64,000 nucleotides of DNA. Source: Rhodococcus sp. IEGM 1379. GTDB taxonomy: Bacteria > Actinomycetota > Actinomycetes > Mycobacteriales > Mycobacteriaceae. Numbering within the stretch: the first letter of the stretch is position 1; each line of letters begins with the position of its first letter. The notes beneath the pieces are model-generated. The model was not told where the DNA came from. It ran no database searches and saw only the letters and a program-made list of their open reading frames with translations. The DNA lies in contig NZ_JASHKR010000002.1 in NCBI RefSeq assembly GCF_030056815.1, positions 124,001-188,000 on the forward strand. The letters are read 5' to 3'. The position numbers and the translations under genes were made by a program. This document shows positions 40,415-49,476 of this stretch, one piece after another.

Positions 40415-41487
40415 TCTGGGTAACCTGGCGTCATCATCGGACGTCGCTCATTGTCTCCTTGGGAACTATTGCGGCGCTGGCAATTACGGCATTGGTCAGT
40501 GGGCTGATCATCGAGGGCGACAGCGGTGCTCGCCCGTTCGGGTCGTTTCTCGGTTGTTTCGGTAGCGCGACGGCGGTCTGCGCGGCGGAAACGGCATTGA
40601 CCGCGACTACCGTGATTGCAACAATGCTTCCGGTGCTCCTGGGCGCACTGGTCGGTGTGACGGTCTTCTCGCGAGATATCGAGCAGGGCACGCATGTCTT
40701 GGGATTGACCCAATCAGTCAGCCGAGTCCGTTGGTTCTGGACGAGAGTGCTGGTTGTTTTCGTGCCGTTGACCGCTGCTACCACGCTGCTCGGTTTTGTG
40801 TTGGAGTGGACGCGTAGGCCGCGTGAACGCGAAAGTTTCGGATTCGTCGGCGGCCGTGGGTATCTCATCGACTTGTCGAATCTGACGTACCCGTTCTTTC
40901 AATCGAGTGGATTGGCCTTGGGTGCTTACACATTCATGTCGCTGATGCTCGGGGCGGCATTTGCGCTGCTGGTGCGCAGTTCGATCGGGGCCATGGCGCT
41001 GACGATGGTCGGTGTAATTGGTGTACTGGTGATGTTTCAATTTGTCGCCAGGCCTCACTACGCGCCGTTGAGTGTCGACGCATCGCCGATCATCAACGGG
41101 GGAGTTACCTACACGGCTACGGAGGATGGCTCTCTTCCCGGAGTGAATTGGGAGATCGACCAGGGATACGTCGATATCCGAGGCAATTTTGTCGACCTTC
41201 GCTACGAGGAGTGCACGTGGGGAGGATCGGGCGAAGGGAATCCGTACGACCAACGCCCCGAGGAGACAGGTGCCGAGTACACACTCCGCATCGATGAACT
41301 AGAGGCGCAACAGGACCAAGAGATGGAGGTGTGTCTGCAAGAACAAGGCGTCGATCACTACGAAACCCGATACCACTCCGCTGATCAGTTCCGTCGATTC
41401 CAGCTGACGGAAGCCGCTCTGGTACTGGTTCTTTCAGGCATCTTCATGATTCCCGCACTCGGGGGATTACGACGCCTGAAGCCGTAG
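40411..41487 (+). CDS. ABC exporter membrane subunit
   Basis: The 358-aa protein has six hydrophobic segments: one near the N terminus, three around residues 70-135, two at 165-215, and a last one at about 335-352. A roughly 110-residue extracytoplasmic loop rich in acidic residues (about 220-330), with two cysteines, precedes the final helix. This layout is typical of ABC-2-like permeases encoded after YtrA/YtrB-type genes. No ligand can be assigned. Confidence 0.8.
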   Translation: MIWVTWRHHRTSLIVSLGTIAALAITALVSGLIIEGDSGARPFGSFLGCFGSATAVCAAETALTATTVIATMLPVLLGALVGVTVFSRDIEQGTHVLGLTQSVSRVRWFWTRVLVVFVPLTAATTLLGFVLEWTRRPRERESFGFVGGRGYLIDLSNLTYPFFQSSGLALGAYTFMSLMLGAAFALLVRSSIGAMALTMVGVIGVLVMFQFVARPHYAPLSVDASPIINGGVTYTATEDGSLPGVNWEIDQGYVDIRGNFVDLRYEECTWGGSGEGNPYDQRPEETGAEYTLRIDELEAQQDQEMEVCLQEQGVDHYETRYHSADQFRRFQLTEAALVLVLSGIFMIPALGGLRRLKP

Positions 41488-41490
41488 GGA

Positions 41491-42138
41491 TCAGCCGGTG
41501 ACCGGTGCGACGCTCAGTTGGTTGATGTTTGCGCCGGTCATCGAGCAGGCTTTGGTGGGGTAGGGAACAAAGACGGAATCGTAGCTGCCCGGCGGATAGA
41601 CCTGCAGCCCCGCAACTTCGGTGACACCGCACTGATCGGCCGGGTAGTTCTCGACGTTGGTGGCACGAACCAGCGCGGTTCCGGCGGATCCGGGAGCAAG
41701 TGAGACAACCGAACCGGAGCCGGATCGGGTCGCGGGCGCGCCCACCGGATTCCCGGAGGCTTCCGTGACATACGAGACGCCGGGGAAACCGTCGAGGTTG
41801 CAGGTTCGTGAGCTTGTATTGGTGAAGACCAAAGGGAGTTCGGTGGAGCCTGCCGCGCCGCCCGCCTGGCCGAGGGTCACGCTCAGTTCTCCGACGGTGC
41901 AGTTCTGCGGATTCGGGACCATCGTCGTGGTGGGCTGTGATTGCCCGGTCGTGGAGTGCCCGGCGTGAGTAGTCGGTGCGGGTGCCGGCGCAGCGGAGGT
42001 CGACAATGCCGCGGTGGGTGTGGGAACTGAGGAACTTGCCGCGGTATCGGAACTGTCGGATCCGCAACCACTGACGAGGGCCAGTGCCGCCAGCGGTGCC
42101 GCGAACAGGACGATCCGACGTGTTTGTGTTGGACTCAT
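41491..42138 (-). CDS. DUF4232 lipoprotein
   Basis: The 215-aa protein has a lipoprotein signal (ALVSGC), a Ser/Thr/Ala/Pro-rich linker and a C-terminal DUF4232 domain: CTVGELSVTLGQAGGAAGS, LPLVFTNTSSRTCNLDGFPGVSYV and the closing CSMTGANINQLSVAPV. The domain is an immunoglobulin-like fold common in secreted proteins of actinobacteria with no known reaction. GGAGGAG precedes the ATG at 42138. It converges with the ABC permease gene with a gap of only 3 bases. Confidence 0.85.
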   Translation of the reverse strand: MSPTQTRRIVLFAAPLAALALVSGCGSDSSDTAASSSVPTPTAALSTSAAPAPAPTTHAGHSTTGQSQPTTTMVPNPQNCTVGELSVTLGQAGGAAGSTELPLVFTNTSSRTCNLDGFPGVSYVTEASGNPVGAPATRSGSGSVVSLAPGSAGTALVRATNVENYPADQCGVTEVAGLQVYPPGSYDSVFVPYPTKACSMTGANINQLSVAPVTG

Positions 42139-42261
42139 GGGGTTCGCTCCTCCGGACAACCGATACGTGTGTCCGGTATATCCGAATTAAGTCTGGGATG
42201 TGCGGGAATGCGGTAACTATGCCCGTACAAGAACTACGCCGCCGAGCACGAAGGAGATTCG

Positions 42262-43335
42262 ATGTCGCCGATTCCGGATGCACGGCCCGATCCGCAGCCT
42301 CGTGACATCAAGCGGTGGCGCCGGTATCTAGCGGATGAGCAGGCCGAGGCGGCTGTCTACCGAGATCTTGCCGGACGCCGGACCGGCGAGGAGCGCGAGA
42401 TCCTTCTTGCCTTGGCCGAAGCTGAAGGCCGGCATGAGGCCCATTGGCGAGCCCTCCTCGGCGATCATGTGGGCAAGTCGATGCGTGGCGATATCCGTAC
42501 GCGCATACTCGGTTTCCTGGCGAGACGATTCGGCTCGGTTTTTGTTCTCGCCCTTGCCCAACGCGCCGAGACACGGTCGCCTTACCCGCATGATGCCGAC
42601 GCCACCGCGTCGATGGGTGCCGACGAAAAGATTCATGAAGAAGTTGTACGGGCCCTGGCCACACGTGGCCGCAACAGACTCTCGGGAACGTTCCGTGCCG
42701 CAGTGTTCGGCGCAAACGACGGACTGGTCAGCAACTTGGCTTTGGTCCTCGGTATCAGCGGCAGCGGCGTTTCCAATCAGATCGTGTTGATCACCGGTAT
42801 GGCCGGACTTCTGGCCGGTGCATTGTCGATGGGGGCCGGCGAATATGTTTCGGTGCGCTCCCAACGTGAATTACTCGAGGCCTCCACGCCGGGAGCGGCA
42901 GCAAGAGACGCCGTCGGACTCCTCGATGTCGATGCCAACGAGTTGGCGCTGGTGTATCGGGCTCGCGGTATGACGCAAGAGGAAGCTGAAGTGCGTGCCG
43001 CAGAGGCATTGAAGTACAACAACTTCGGGTCTACGGATGTCGAGGACACCCATGAGGCGGTCGGTTCCGGCATCGGTGCAGCGTTGGCGAGTTTCTGCTT
43101 CTTCGCTTCCGGCGCAATCATTCCGGTGCTGCCGTACCTGTTCGGGTTGGAAGGCACGGCGGCACTCATTGTGGCTTCCGTTTTGGTTGGCATTGCCCTG
43201 CTGGGCACCGGTGTGGTGGTCGGATTGCTTTCCGGTGGTCCGCCTTTCAAGCGTGCGCTTCGACAACTCGCCATCGGTTACGGCGCCGCCGGCGCAACGT
43301 ACCTGCTCGGGATGCTGTTCGGCACGTCGCTGTGA
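42262..43335 (+). CDS. Ferritin-like/VIT1 fusion (MbfA-like iron transporter)
   Basis: The 357-aa protein joins a soluble N-terminal ferritin-like (rubrerythrin/erythrin-vacuolar) domain (residues about 15-130, with EQAEAAVYRDLAGRRTGEEREILLALAEAEGRHEAHW, giving repeated Glu/His metal ligands) to a C-terminal VIT1/CCC1 membrane domain with about five helices (GANDGLVSNLALVLGISGS and MGAGEYVSVRSQREL). MbfA of this architecture exports Fe2+ or Mn2+ and protects against iron and peroxide stress. Peroxide-producing amine oxidases are encoded in the same window, although a direct link is only suggestive. Confidence 0.9.
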   Translation: MSPIPDARPDPQPRDIKRWRRYLADEQAEAAVYRDLAGRRTGEEREILLALAEAEGRHEAHWRALLGDHVGKSMRGDIRTRILGFLARRFGSVFVLALAQRAETRSPYPHDADATASMGADEKIHEEVVRALATRGRNRLSGTFRAAVFGANDGLVSNLALVLGISGSGVSNQIVLITGMAGLLAGALSMGAGEYVSVRSQRELLEASTPGAAARDAVGLLDVDANELALVYRARGMTQEEAEVRAAEALKYNNFGSTDVEDTHEAVGSGIGAALASFCFFASGAIIPVLPYLFGLEGTAALIVASVLVGIALLGTGVVVGLLSGGPPFKRALRQLAIGYGAAGATYLLGMLFGTSL

Positions 43336-43336
43336 T

Positions 43337-45181
43337 CTAGGCGCGCAACGCAGGATCTCGGAAGGCCGGATCTATCCGAACCGGTACCTGGCAGACCACG
43401 GCATCGGTGTGCTTGCGCAGTGCGTCGGCAACCTCGTCAGTGCGTTGACGCGGAAGAAACCGGTGCCACGGCGTTGCCGGATCAAGAGTGGCGATCACGG
43501 CAAACGTTTCCCGGTGGGGGAAATGTGCTCGAATGTACCGGGACAGTGAGAGTCCCACCGAGTTCTCGGTGTCCTCGATGATGATCAACCGGGAATTCGG
43601 GTACTCTGCATTCCATCTTCGAGCGAACTCGGCCGTCGACTCGTGCTCCATGCAGACTCGGATGGCGATCGGTTGCGACGACATGGCGTACGCAGCGTCC
43701 ATGGCGCGCGACGACAGCGTCGTCAGGCCTGAGACCGGAACCAGCACGGCCGGCTTGTATCCGATTGCCGGAGAGGTGCTCTTGTCTGCGCTGACGGTCA
43801 GACGTTCCCCGATGTGCTGGTAGGCGCCGCGGACGCGTTCCATACCCAACACGAGTGCCGGTAGCGCGAGCGCGATCAGCCAGGCGCCTTCGGTGAACTT
43901 CATTGCGGTGGTCACCACCGCTGCGATCGCGGTCAAGGCAGCTCCGAAACCGCCCAGGGCCAAGCGCCATTTCCAGCCGGGGGTTCGCAGTGTCAGCCAG
44001 TGCTTCACCATGCCGTACTGGGCGAGAGTGAACCCGATGAATACGCCGATCGCAAACAGGGGGACAAGGGTATTCATCTTGCCGGCGGATCCGATCAGAA
44101 GCAGGGCAGCGACACCGCCCAAGGCCAACACTCCGTACGTGAAGACGTCCCGAGACGACTTCCGGCTGAAGCGGTGTGGAAGAACATTGTCATCGGCGAG
44201 GATTCGCATCAGGTTGGGTAGTCCGCCGTACGACGTGTTCGCAGCGAGGGCCAACAGCACTACTGTCGAGAACTGGACGACGTAGTAGCCGACGCCATTT
44301 CCGAGAGCGGCGGATGTGAGCTGGGACAGGACTGTTGTTCCGGGTACCGGAGCCAAGGCGAACTTTTCGATCAGTACTGCGAGTCCGATCAGCATGGTGC
44401 CCAACAGGACTCCCAATGCGACCTCGGCGCGCTGGGCCGTGCGTACTCGGGGCTTCTTGAAGCTCGGTACGGCATTGGCAATGGCCTCGACTCCGGTCAA
44501 TGCGGCGCAACCACTCGAAAATGCTTTGAGGAGTAGAAGAACCCCGATTGTGTGCGCATTGCCGACGAGGAACGGTGCCGACACTTGGGCGGCCGGTTCG
44601 TCTCGAAACAGTCCCGCGATAATCACGGTGAAGATGCTGACCACAAAGATGGCGGTAGGCAGCATGAATGCTCGCGCCGAATCAGCGATTCCGCGCAAAT
44701 TCAACGCCGTGATGCCGCCGAGAATCACCAGTGCGATCCACACCGTATAGGGCAACAGAGTTGGGAAAGCCGACGTCAGTGCCGCGACGCCGGCAGCGAT
44801 CGACACTGCGACATTGAGGGTGTAATCGATGATCAACGACGCGGCAGCAGTCAGGCTGGCTCGCTTGCTCAGGTGTTTCCGGGCGACGGCGTAGGCGCCG
44901 CCGCCTTCGGGGAAGGCGGCAATGACCTGGCGGTACGACGCAACCAAGACTGCGAGCAGTATCGCGATGGCAATTGTCACCGGAAGAGTGAACCCGAGTC
45001 CGGCCCCGCCGGCTAGCGCCAGCACCAACACAATGGCCTCAGGACCGTACGATACCGAGGCCATCGCGTCGAGCGAAAGTCCTGCCAGACCTGTTGCCAC
45101 CGAGAGCTTTTGACGCTCGCGGAGACTTTGCTTCGCTGCGCGCGGGGTTCGTTGGCGTAGGGCGTTGGCGTGGCCGATCAT
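43337..45181 (-). CDS. APC-family permease, KimA-like potassium transporter
   Basis: The 614-aa membrane protein has about 12 helices followed by a 150-residue cytoplasmic C-terminal domain. The start of the membrane part (AGLSLDAMASVSYGPEAIVLVLALAG) and FPEGGGAYAVARKHLSKRASL match the KimA/YdaO-type potassium uptake family of the APC superfamily, whose C-terminal domain is regulatory. The start at 45181 is chosen as the first Met of the basic cytoplasmic leader. I looked for a c-di-AMP riboswitch in the 200-base upstream gap and did not see one. Confidence 0.75.
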   Translation of the reverse strand: MIGHANALRQRTPRAAKQSLRERQKLSVATGLAGLSLDAMASVSYGPEAIVLVLALAGGAGLGFTLPVTIAIAILLAVLVASYRQVIAAFPEGGGAYAVARKHLSKRASLTAAASLIIDYTLNVAVSIAAGVAALTSAFPTLLPYTVWIALVILGGITALNLRGIADSARAFMLPTAIFVVSIFTVIIAGLFRDEPAAQVSAPFLVGNAHTIGVLLLLKAFSSGCAALTGVEAIANAVPSFKKPRVRTAQRAEVALGVLLGTMLIGLAVLIEKFALAPVPGTTVLSQLTSAALGNGVGYYVVQFSTVVLLALAANTSYGGLPNLMRILADDNVLPHRFSRKSSRDVFTYGVLALGGVAALLLIGSAGKMNTLVPLFAIGVFIGFTLAQYGMVKHWLTLRTPGWKWRLALGGFGAALTAIAAVVTTAMKFTEGAWLIALALPALVLGMERVRGAYQHIGERLTVSADKSTSPAIGYKPAVLVPVSGLTTLSSRAMDAAYAMSSQPIAIRVCMEHESTAEFARRWNAEYPNSRLIIIEDTENSVGLSLSRYIRAHFPHRETFAVIATLDPATPWHRFLPRQRTDEVADALRKHTDAVVCQVPVRIDPAFRDPALRA

Positions 45182-45381
45182 CACTGCATGTCTCACCGAA
45201 CAAGTATCCGGACGGATCGGGAGCGCTGGGTGCCTTGTTGACAAGATTTTGACGGGATCAATCGGTATGTTGACGCCGATCGGTGTAATTCTCTGGGCGG
45301 CGTAGAAAAATTCGCCCAAAAAGAGAGTGCGCAACCTCTAAATGAAGTAGCCTTCCTGCATCAATGTGATGGAGGTCACCA

Positions 45382-47166
45382 ATGGCGCGTTATCTTGACC
45401 TGATTGTTCAACGCGGACTGTGGTTCGACGGTGCGGGCAGTCCGGCGTCGATCAGAGATATCGGGGTCCGGGACGGCCAGGTGGTCGAGGTCAGTCGTGA
45501 ACCGCTGAGCCCTGGTGTGAGCACGAGGGTTATCGACGCCGAGGGTAAATGGGTGATGCCCGGCTTCATCGACGTGCATACGCACTACGATGCCGAGGTT
45601 CTGGTGGCACCGGGGCTCAACGAATCCGTCCGGCACGGTGTCACCACCGTTTTGGTTGGAAACTGTTCGTTGTCAACGGTATTCAGCGATCCTCTTGACA
45701 TTGCGGACATGTTTTCGAGGGTGGAAGCTCTTCCGCGTGAACACGTTTTGGCTGCCTTGAGCAACGGAAAGACGTGGTCGTCGCCGCAGGAATATGCTTT
45801 GGCGCTCGACTCTCTGGCTTTGGGGCCCAATGTTGCTGCTTTCCTGGGGCACTCGGATATCCGAGCCAAGGTGATGGGGCTGGGCAGATCGACCGACGGT
45901 AGTCAGAAACCGACCAAAAAAGAGCAGCAAACCATGGAGGCTGCCGTGGAGAGTGCGCTCGACGCAGGATTCCTCGGACTCTCGACCATGACCAACCCCT
46001 GGGACAAACTCGACGGGGACCGGTATCGCTCACGGTCGTTGCCCTCGACGTATGCGAGGTGGAGTGAGTTTCGGCGGCTACACAAGATCCTGCGACGCCG
46101 AAATGCTGTCTTGCAGACCATTCCGAATCTCAATACGAAGTACGACATCATCTTCTTTGCGGCAGCCAGCACCGGCTTGATGCGCAAGCCGCTCAAGCTG
46201 TCCGTTCTGGCCGCAGCTGATCCCAAATCCGACCCGTGGCTCTATCGGATCTTCGGTCCGATAGCGAGGCTTACCAACGGGTTCGGGAAAGGCGCTTTGC
46301 GCTGGCAACATCTTCCGGTTCCGTTCCAGGTGTACTCGGACGGTATCGACTTGGTGGTTTTCGAAGAGTTCGGTTCCGGGCGAGCAGCATTGCATCTGCG
46401 AGAAGAGATGGGCCGCAACGACCTATTGCGGGACGAAGGGTACCGGCGATGGTTCCGTCAGGACTTCGAGAAGAAGTTCTCCTCACGCATCTGGCATCGA
46501 GATTTCGACGACGCGACAATTCTGGAATGTCCGGACGAGACGTTGATCGGCAAGACCTTCGGGGACGTCGCACGAGATCGGGCGATGCATCCGGTCGACG
46601 CATTTCTCGATTTGGTAGTGGAATACGGAACTTCCGTGCGCTGGACGACGGTCATCACCAACCACCGACCCGAGATACTGAATCACCTTCTCACTCGACC
46701 TGGAGTGACCATCGGCTTCTCCGATGCGGGGGCGCATCTGCGCAACATGGCGTTCTACAACTACGGAATCCGTTTGTTGCAGAGAATTCACGAGTACGCG
46801 GAGCGCGGCACACCGGTCATGGACACGGCAGAAGTCGTGCACAAATTAACCGGAGAAATCGGTGAGTTCTACGGCCTCGATGCGGGATTCCTGCGTGTCG
46901 GTGATCGTGCCGACTTCGTGATCGTCGATCCTGCCGGACTCGACAGCTCTACCGAGGAGTATGCGGAGGCGCCGATGCCGGAGTTCGGCGGGCTCAGTCG
47001 CATGGTGAATCGCAATGATCGTGCTGTTGTCGCGACAGTCATCGGTGGTGAGGTGGTCTTCGAATCGGGAGAGTTCGCTGCTGGCTACGGGGCCGGTGCC
47101 GGAACCGGAATTTTTTTGCGCGCCGGTAAGCGTGATCGCTCGACTCGGCGAAAGGCGACATCGTAA
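45382..47166 (+). CDS. N-acyl-D-amino-acid deacylase-type amidohydrolase
   Basis: The 594-aa protein belongs to the D-aminoacylase branch of the amidohydrolase superfamily: PGFIDVHTHYDAEVLVAPGLNESVRHGVTTVLVGNCSLS has the HxH metal pair and the Cys ligand typical of D-aminoacylases, ITNHRPE and IGFSDAGAHLRNM supply further His and the catalytic Asp. These enzymes hydrolyse N-acyl-D-amino acids or related amides. It directly precedes a TetR gene with no gap, suggesting local regulation. Length and domain order are normal. Confidence 0.85.
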   Translation: MARYLDLIVQRGLWFDGAGSPASIRDIGVRDGQVVEVSREPLSPGVSTRVIDAEGKWVMPGFIDVHTHYDAEVLVAPGLNESVRHGVTTVLVGNCSLSTVFSDPLDIADMFSRVEALPREHVLAALSNGKTWSSPQEYALALDSLALGPNVAAFLGHSDIRAKVMGLGRSTDGSQKPTKKEQQTMEAAVESALDAGFLGLSTMTNPWDKLDGDRYRSRSLPSTYARWSEFRRLHKILRRRNAVLQTIPNLNTKYDIIFFAAASTGLMRKPLKLSVLAAADPKSDPWLYRIFGPIARLTNGFGKGALRWQHLPVPFQVYSDGIDLVVFEEFGSGRAALHLREEMGRNDLLRDEGYRRWFRQDFEKKFSSRIWHRDFDDATILECPDETLIGKTFGDVARDRAMHPVDAFLDLVVEYGTSVRWTTVITNHRPEILNHLLTRPGVTIGFSDAGAHLRNMAFYNYGIRLLQRIHEYAERGTPVMDTAEVVHKLTGEIGEFYGLDAGFLRVGDRADFVIVDPAGLDSSTEEYAEAPMPEFGGLSRMVNRNDRAVVATVIGGEVVFESGEFAAGYGAGAGTGIFLRAGKRDRSTRRKATS

Positions 47167-47775
47167 ATGAAAGTGGACGTCGAACGCCGTCGCACGCAGC
47201 AGGAGCGCCGTGAATACACGGTCTCGAAGATTCTCGACGCGACCATGGCCAGTCTCGGCGAGGTCGGCTACACGGCGACGACGATTCGTGAAGTGTGTAC
47301 CCGGGCTGACGTGTCATCGGGTGGTCTCTTCCGGCACTTTCCGACGCGCGTAGATCTGATGGCCGCAGCTGCAGATCGAGTGCGGGAGCAGCAGATTGCG
47401 AACTTTCGCGGCGGTCTCGAACTGCTGCAATCCGATTCCGTGAGGGATTGCCTCTTGTTGCTGCGAGCGGCATGTCGTGCACCTGTCAATGCGGCATGGT
47501 ACGAACTTTTGGGTGCTTCGCGCGCAGATACCGAACTTCGAGCGCATCTTGCCCCGGTCACGGAGCGGTACCACAAGGAGATCGCTGACGTTGCCCGTCA
47601 GCTCCCGGTGATGCAGGACATTCCGGAAGATCAGCTCGATATGGTTCTGTTCACCGTCGTCCATCTACTGGACGGAGAGGCGCTCAGCGCGGTAGTGCAC
47701 GCACAGCCAGAGCAGGAAGGGCCACGGCTCGAGATGATTGCACGAATTCTCACTGGTGGAACGCTACTCGGTTGA
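47167..47775 (+). CDS. TetR-family regulator
   Basis: The 202-aa protein has a TetR DNA-binding domain (LGEVGYTATTIREVCTRADVSSGGLFRHFPTRVDLMAAAADRVREQ) and a divergent ligand-binding C terminus. It starts at the base after the stop of the deacylase gene, so it is cotranscribed with it and probably regulates it. A convergent hairpin follows at 47784. Confidence 0.9.
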   Translation: MKVDVERRRTQQERREYTVSKILDATMASLGEVGYTATTIREVCTRADVSSGGLFRHFPTRVDLMAAAADRVREQQIANFRGGLELLQSDSVRDCLLLLRAACRAPVNAAWYELLGASRADTELRAHLAPVTERYHKEIADVARQLPVMQDIPEDQLDMVLFTVVHLLDGEALSAVVHAQPEQEGPRLEMIARILTGGTLLG

Positions 47776-47783
47776 AACGGTAT

Positions 47784-47814
47784 TCAGCCCGCTCGCCGTA
47801 CGCGAGCGGGCTGA
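47784..47814. terminator. Convergent terminator hairpin
   Basis: TCAGCCCGCTCGC (47784-47796) pairs perfectly with GCGAGCGGGCTGA (47802-47814) around a 5-base loop. It separates the convergent tetR gene and FAD dehydrogenase gene, and could stop transcription from both sides. Confidence 0.8.
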
Positions 47815-47820
47815 TTGCGG

Positions 47821-49476
47821 TTACAGGTCTCGTGCCAACGCTCGGCCCGCTGCACGGCCGGAGAAAATGCAGCCGCCGAGGAAGGTTCCTTCCAGTGCGC
47901 TGTATCCATGGACGCCGCCGCCGCCGAAGCCGGCCACTTCACCGGCGGCATACAGGCCGGCGAATACACTGCCGTCAGCCTTGATGACCTGAGAATCGAG
48001 GTTGGTCTCCAAGCCTCCGAGAGTCTTTCGCGTAAGCAAGTGGAGGCGGACGGCGATCAGCGGGCCGTTTTTGGCGTCGAGGATCTTGTGCGGTGCGACG
48101 ACGCGCACGATCTTGTCGGCCAGCAGGTTGCGGGCACCATGGATGGCGGTGATTTGGAAGTCTTTGCTGTACTTGTTGTCGACCTCACGATCGCGGGCGA
48201 TCATTTCACGTTCGATGTCCTCGAAGTCGAGGAGCGGCTCGTCGGTGAGCGCGTTCATGCCGTCGACAAGATCGCGAAGGTTGTTGCGCACCACGAAGTC
48301 TACGCCCTTCTGCTTGAATGCTTCGACAGGTCCGGGTGCACCCTTCTTGATGCGTTCGAGCAGGAGTTTGAAATCGCGATTGGTGAAGTCGGGGTTCTGT
48401 TCCGAACCGGACAGTGCAAATTCCTTCTCGATGATCTTCTGATCGAGGATGAACCACGTGTACTCGTGACCACTGTCGAGGATGTACTTGAAGGTTCCCA
48501 TCGTGTCGAAACCGGGAAAGTTGGGCACCGGCAAGCGTTTTCCGGTGGCGTCGAACCACATTGACGACGGGCCGGGGATGATGCGGATGCCGTGATTGGG
48601 CCAGATGGGATTCCAGTTCTGGATTCCTTCTGTGTAGTGCCACATGCGGTCGCGGTTGACGATGTTGCCGCCGGCGGATTCGGTGATCTCGAGCATGCGT
48701 CCGTCGACGTGTGCCGGTACGCCGGTCAGCATGTGCTCCGGCGCCTTGCCCAGTCGCTCGGGCCAATTCTTCTTCACCAGTTCGTAATTGCCGCCGATGC
48801 CACCGGAGGTGACCACAACGGCCTGCGCGGAGAATTCGAATTCCCCGATTGGTGTGCGGGAGCTTTCGACTCCGCGAATGGCGTTGGAGGGCTCGAGGAC
48901 AGTGCCGCGAACTCCGGTGACTGCACCGTCGGTGAGTACGAGTTGATCGACCTGGTGGCGGTGCTTGAACGTGACGAGTCCACGTTTCTGCGCCGCGATC
49001 ACCTTGTTGAGAAATACGTCGACGACGCCGGGGCCAGTTCCCCAGGTGAGGTGGAATCGGGGAACGGAGTTGCCGTGACCGAGAGCCATGCCGCGGCCGC
49101 GTTCAGCCCAGCCGACGTTCGGCATCAATCGAAGTCCCAAGTCGTGCAGGTACTCTCGCTTTTCTCCCGCTGCAAACTCGACGTAGGCCTTGGCCCATTG
49201 GCGGGGCCAGTGGTCTTCGCGGTCGCGGTCGAAGGCAGCCGTGCCCATCCAGTCCTGCATGGCCAGATCCAGAGAATCCTTGATGCCGAGTCGGCGTTGT
49301 TCGGGGCTGTCGACGAGGAAAAGTCCGCCCAGGGACCAGAAAGCCTGAGCGCCGAGGTTGGCCGCGTTTTCTTGTTCTACGACAAGCACTTTGCGTCCCG
49401 CGCGCGTCAGTTCGTAGGTGGCGACCAGGCCCGCAAGCCCGGCCCCGACAACGATGACGTCAGCATGTTCGCTCAC
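47821..49476 (-). CDS. FAD-binding dehydrogenase, KstD-like
   Basis: The 551-aa flavoprotein has an N-terminal dinucleotide motif (VIVVGAGLAGLVATYELTRAGRKVLVVEQE) and a C-terminal FAD segment (GLYAAGEVAGFGGGGVHGYSALEGTFLGGCIFSGR), as in the FAD-binding dehydrogenase/3-ketosteroid-delta1-dehydrogenase group. Family members dehydrogenate cyclic ketones or related compounds; the steroid specificity of KstD cannot be assumed. GTG at 49476 has AGGAG 5 bases upstream and overlaps the stop of the tetR gene (GTGA), so the regulator and enzyme are one transcription unit. Confidence 0.88.
   Translation of the reverse strand: MSEHADVIVVGAGLAGLVATYELTRAGRKVLVVEQENAANLGAQAFWSLGGLFLVDSPEQRRLGIKDSLDLAMQDWMGTAAFDRDREDHWPRQWAKAYVEFAAGEKREYLHDLGLRLMPNVGWAERGRGMALGHGNSVPRFHLTWGTGPGVVDVFLNKVIAAQKRGLVTFKHRHQVDQLVLTDGAVTGVRGTVLEPSNAIRGVESSRTPIGEFEFSAQAVVVTSGGIGGNYELVKKNWPERLGKAPEHMLTGVPAHVDGRMLEITESAGGNIVNRDRMWHYTEGIQNWNPIWPNHGIRIIPGPSSMWFDATGKRLPVPNFPGFDTMGTFKYILDSGHEYTWFILDQKIIEKEFALSGSEQNPDFTNRDFKLLLERIKKGAPGPVEAFKQKGVDFVVRNNLRDLVDGMNALTDEPLLDFEDIEREMIARDREVDNKYSKDFQITAIHGARNLLADKIVRVVAPHKILDAKNGPLIAVRLHLLTRKTLGGLETNLDSQVIKADGSVFAGLYAAGEVAGFGGGGVHGYSALEGTFLGGCIFSGRAAGRALARDL

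Noticed and set aside
45182-45381. Search for a c-di-AMP (ydaO) riboswitch before the KimA-like gene
   Set aside because: The conserved core sequences of that riboswitch were not seen on the minus strand.
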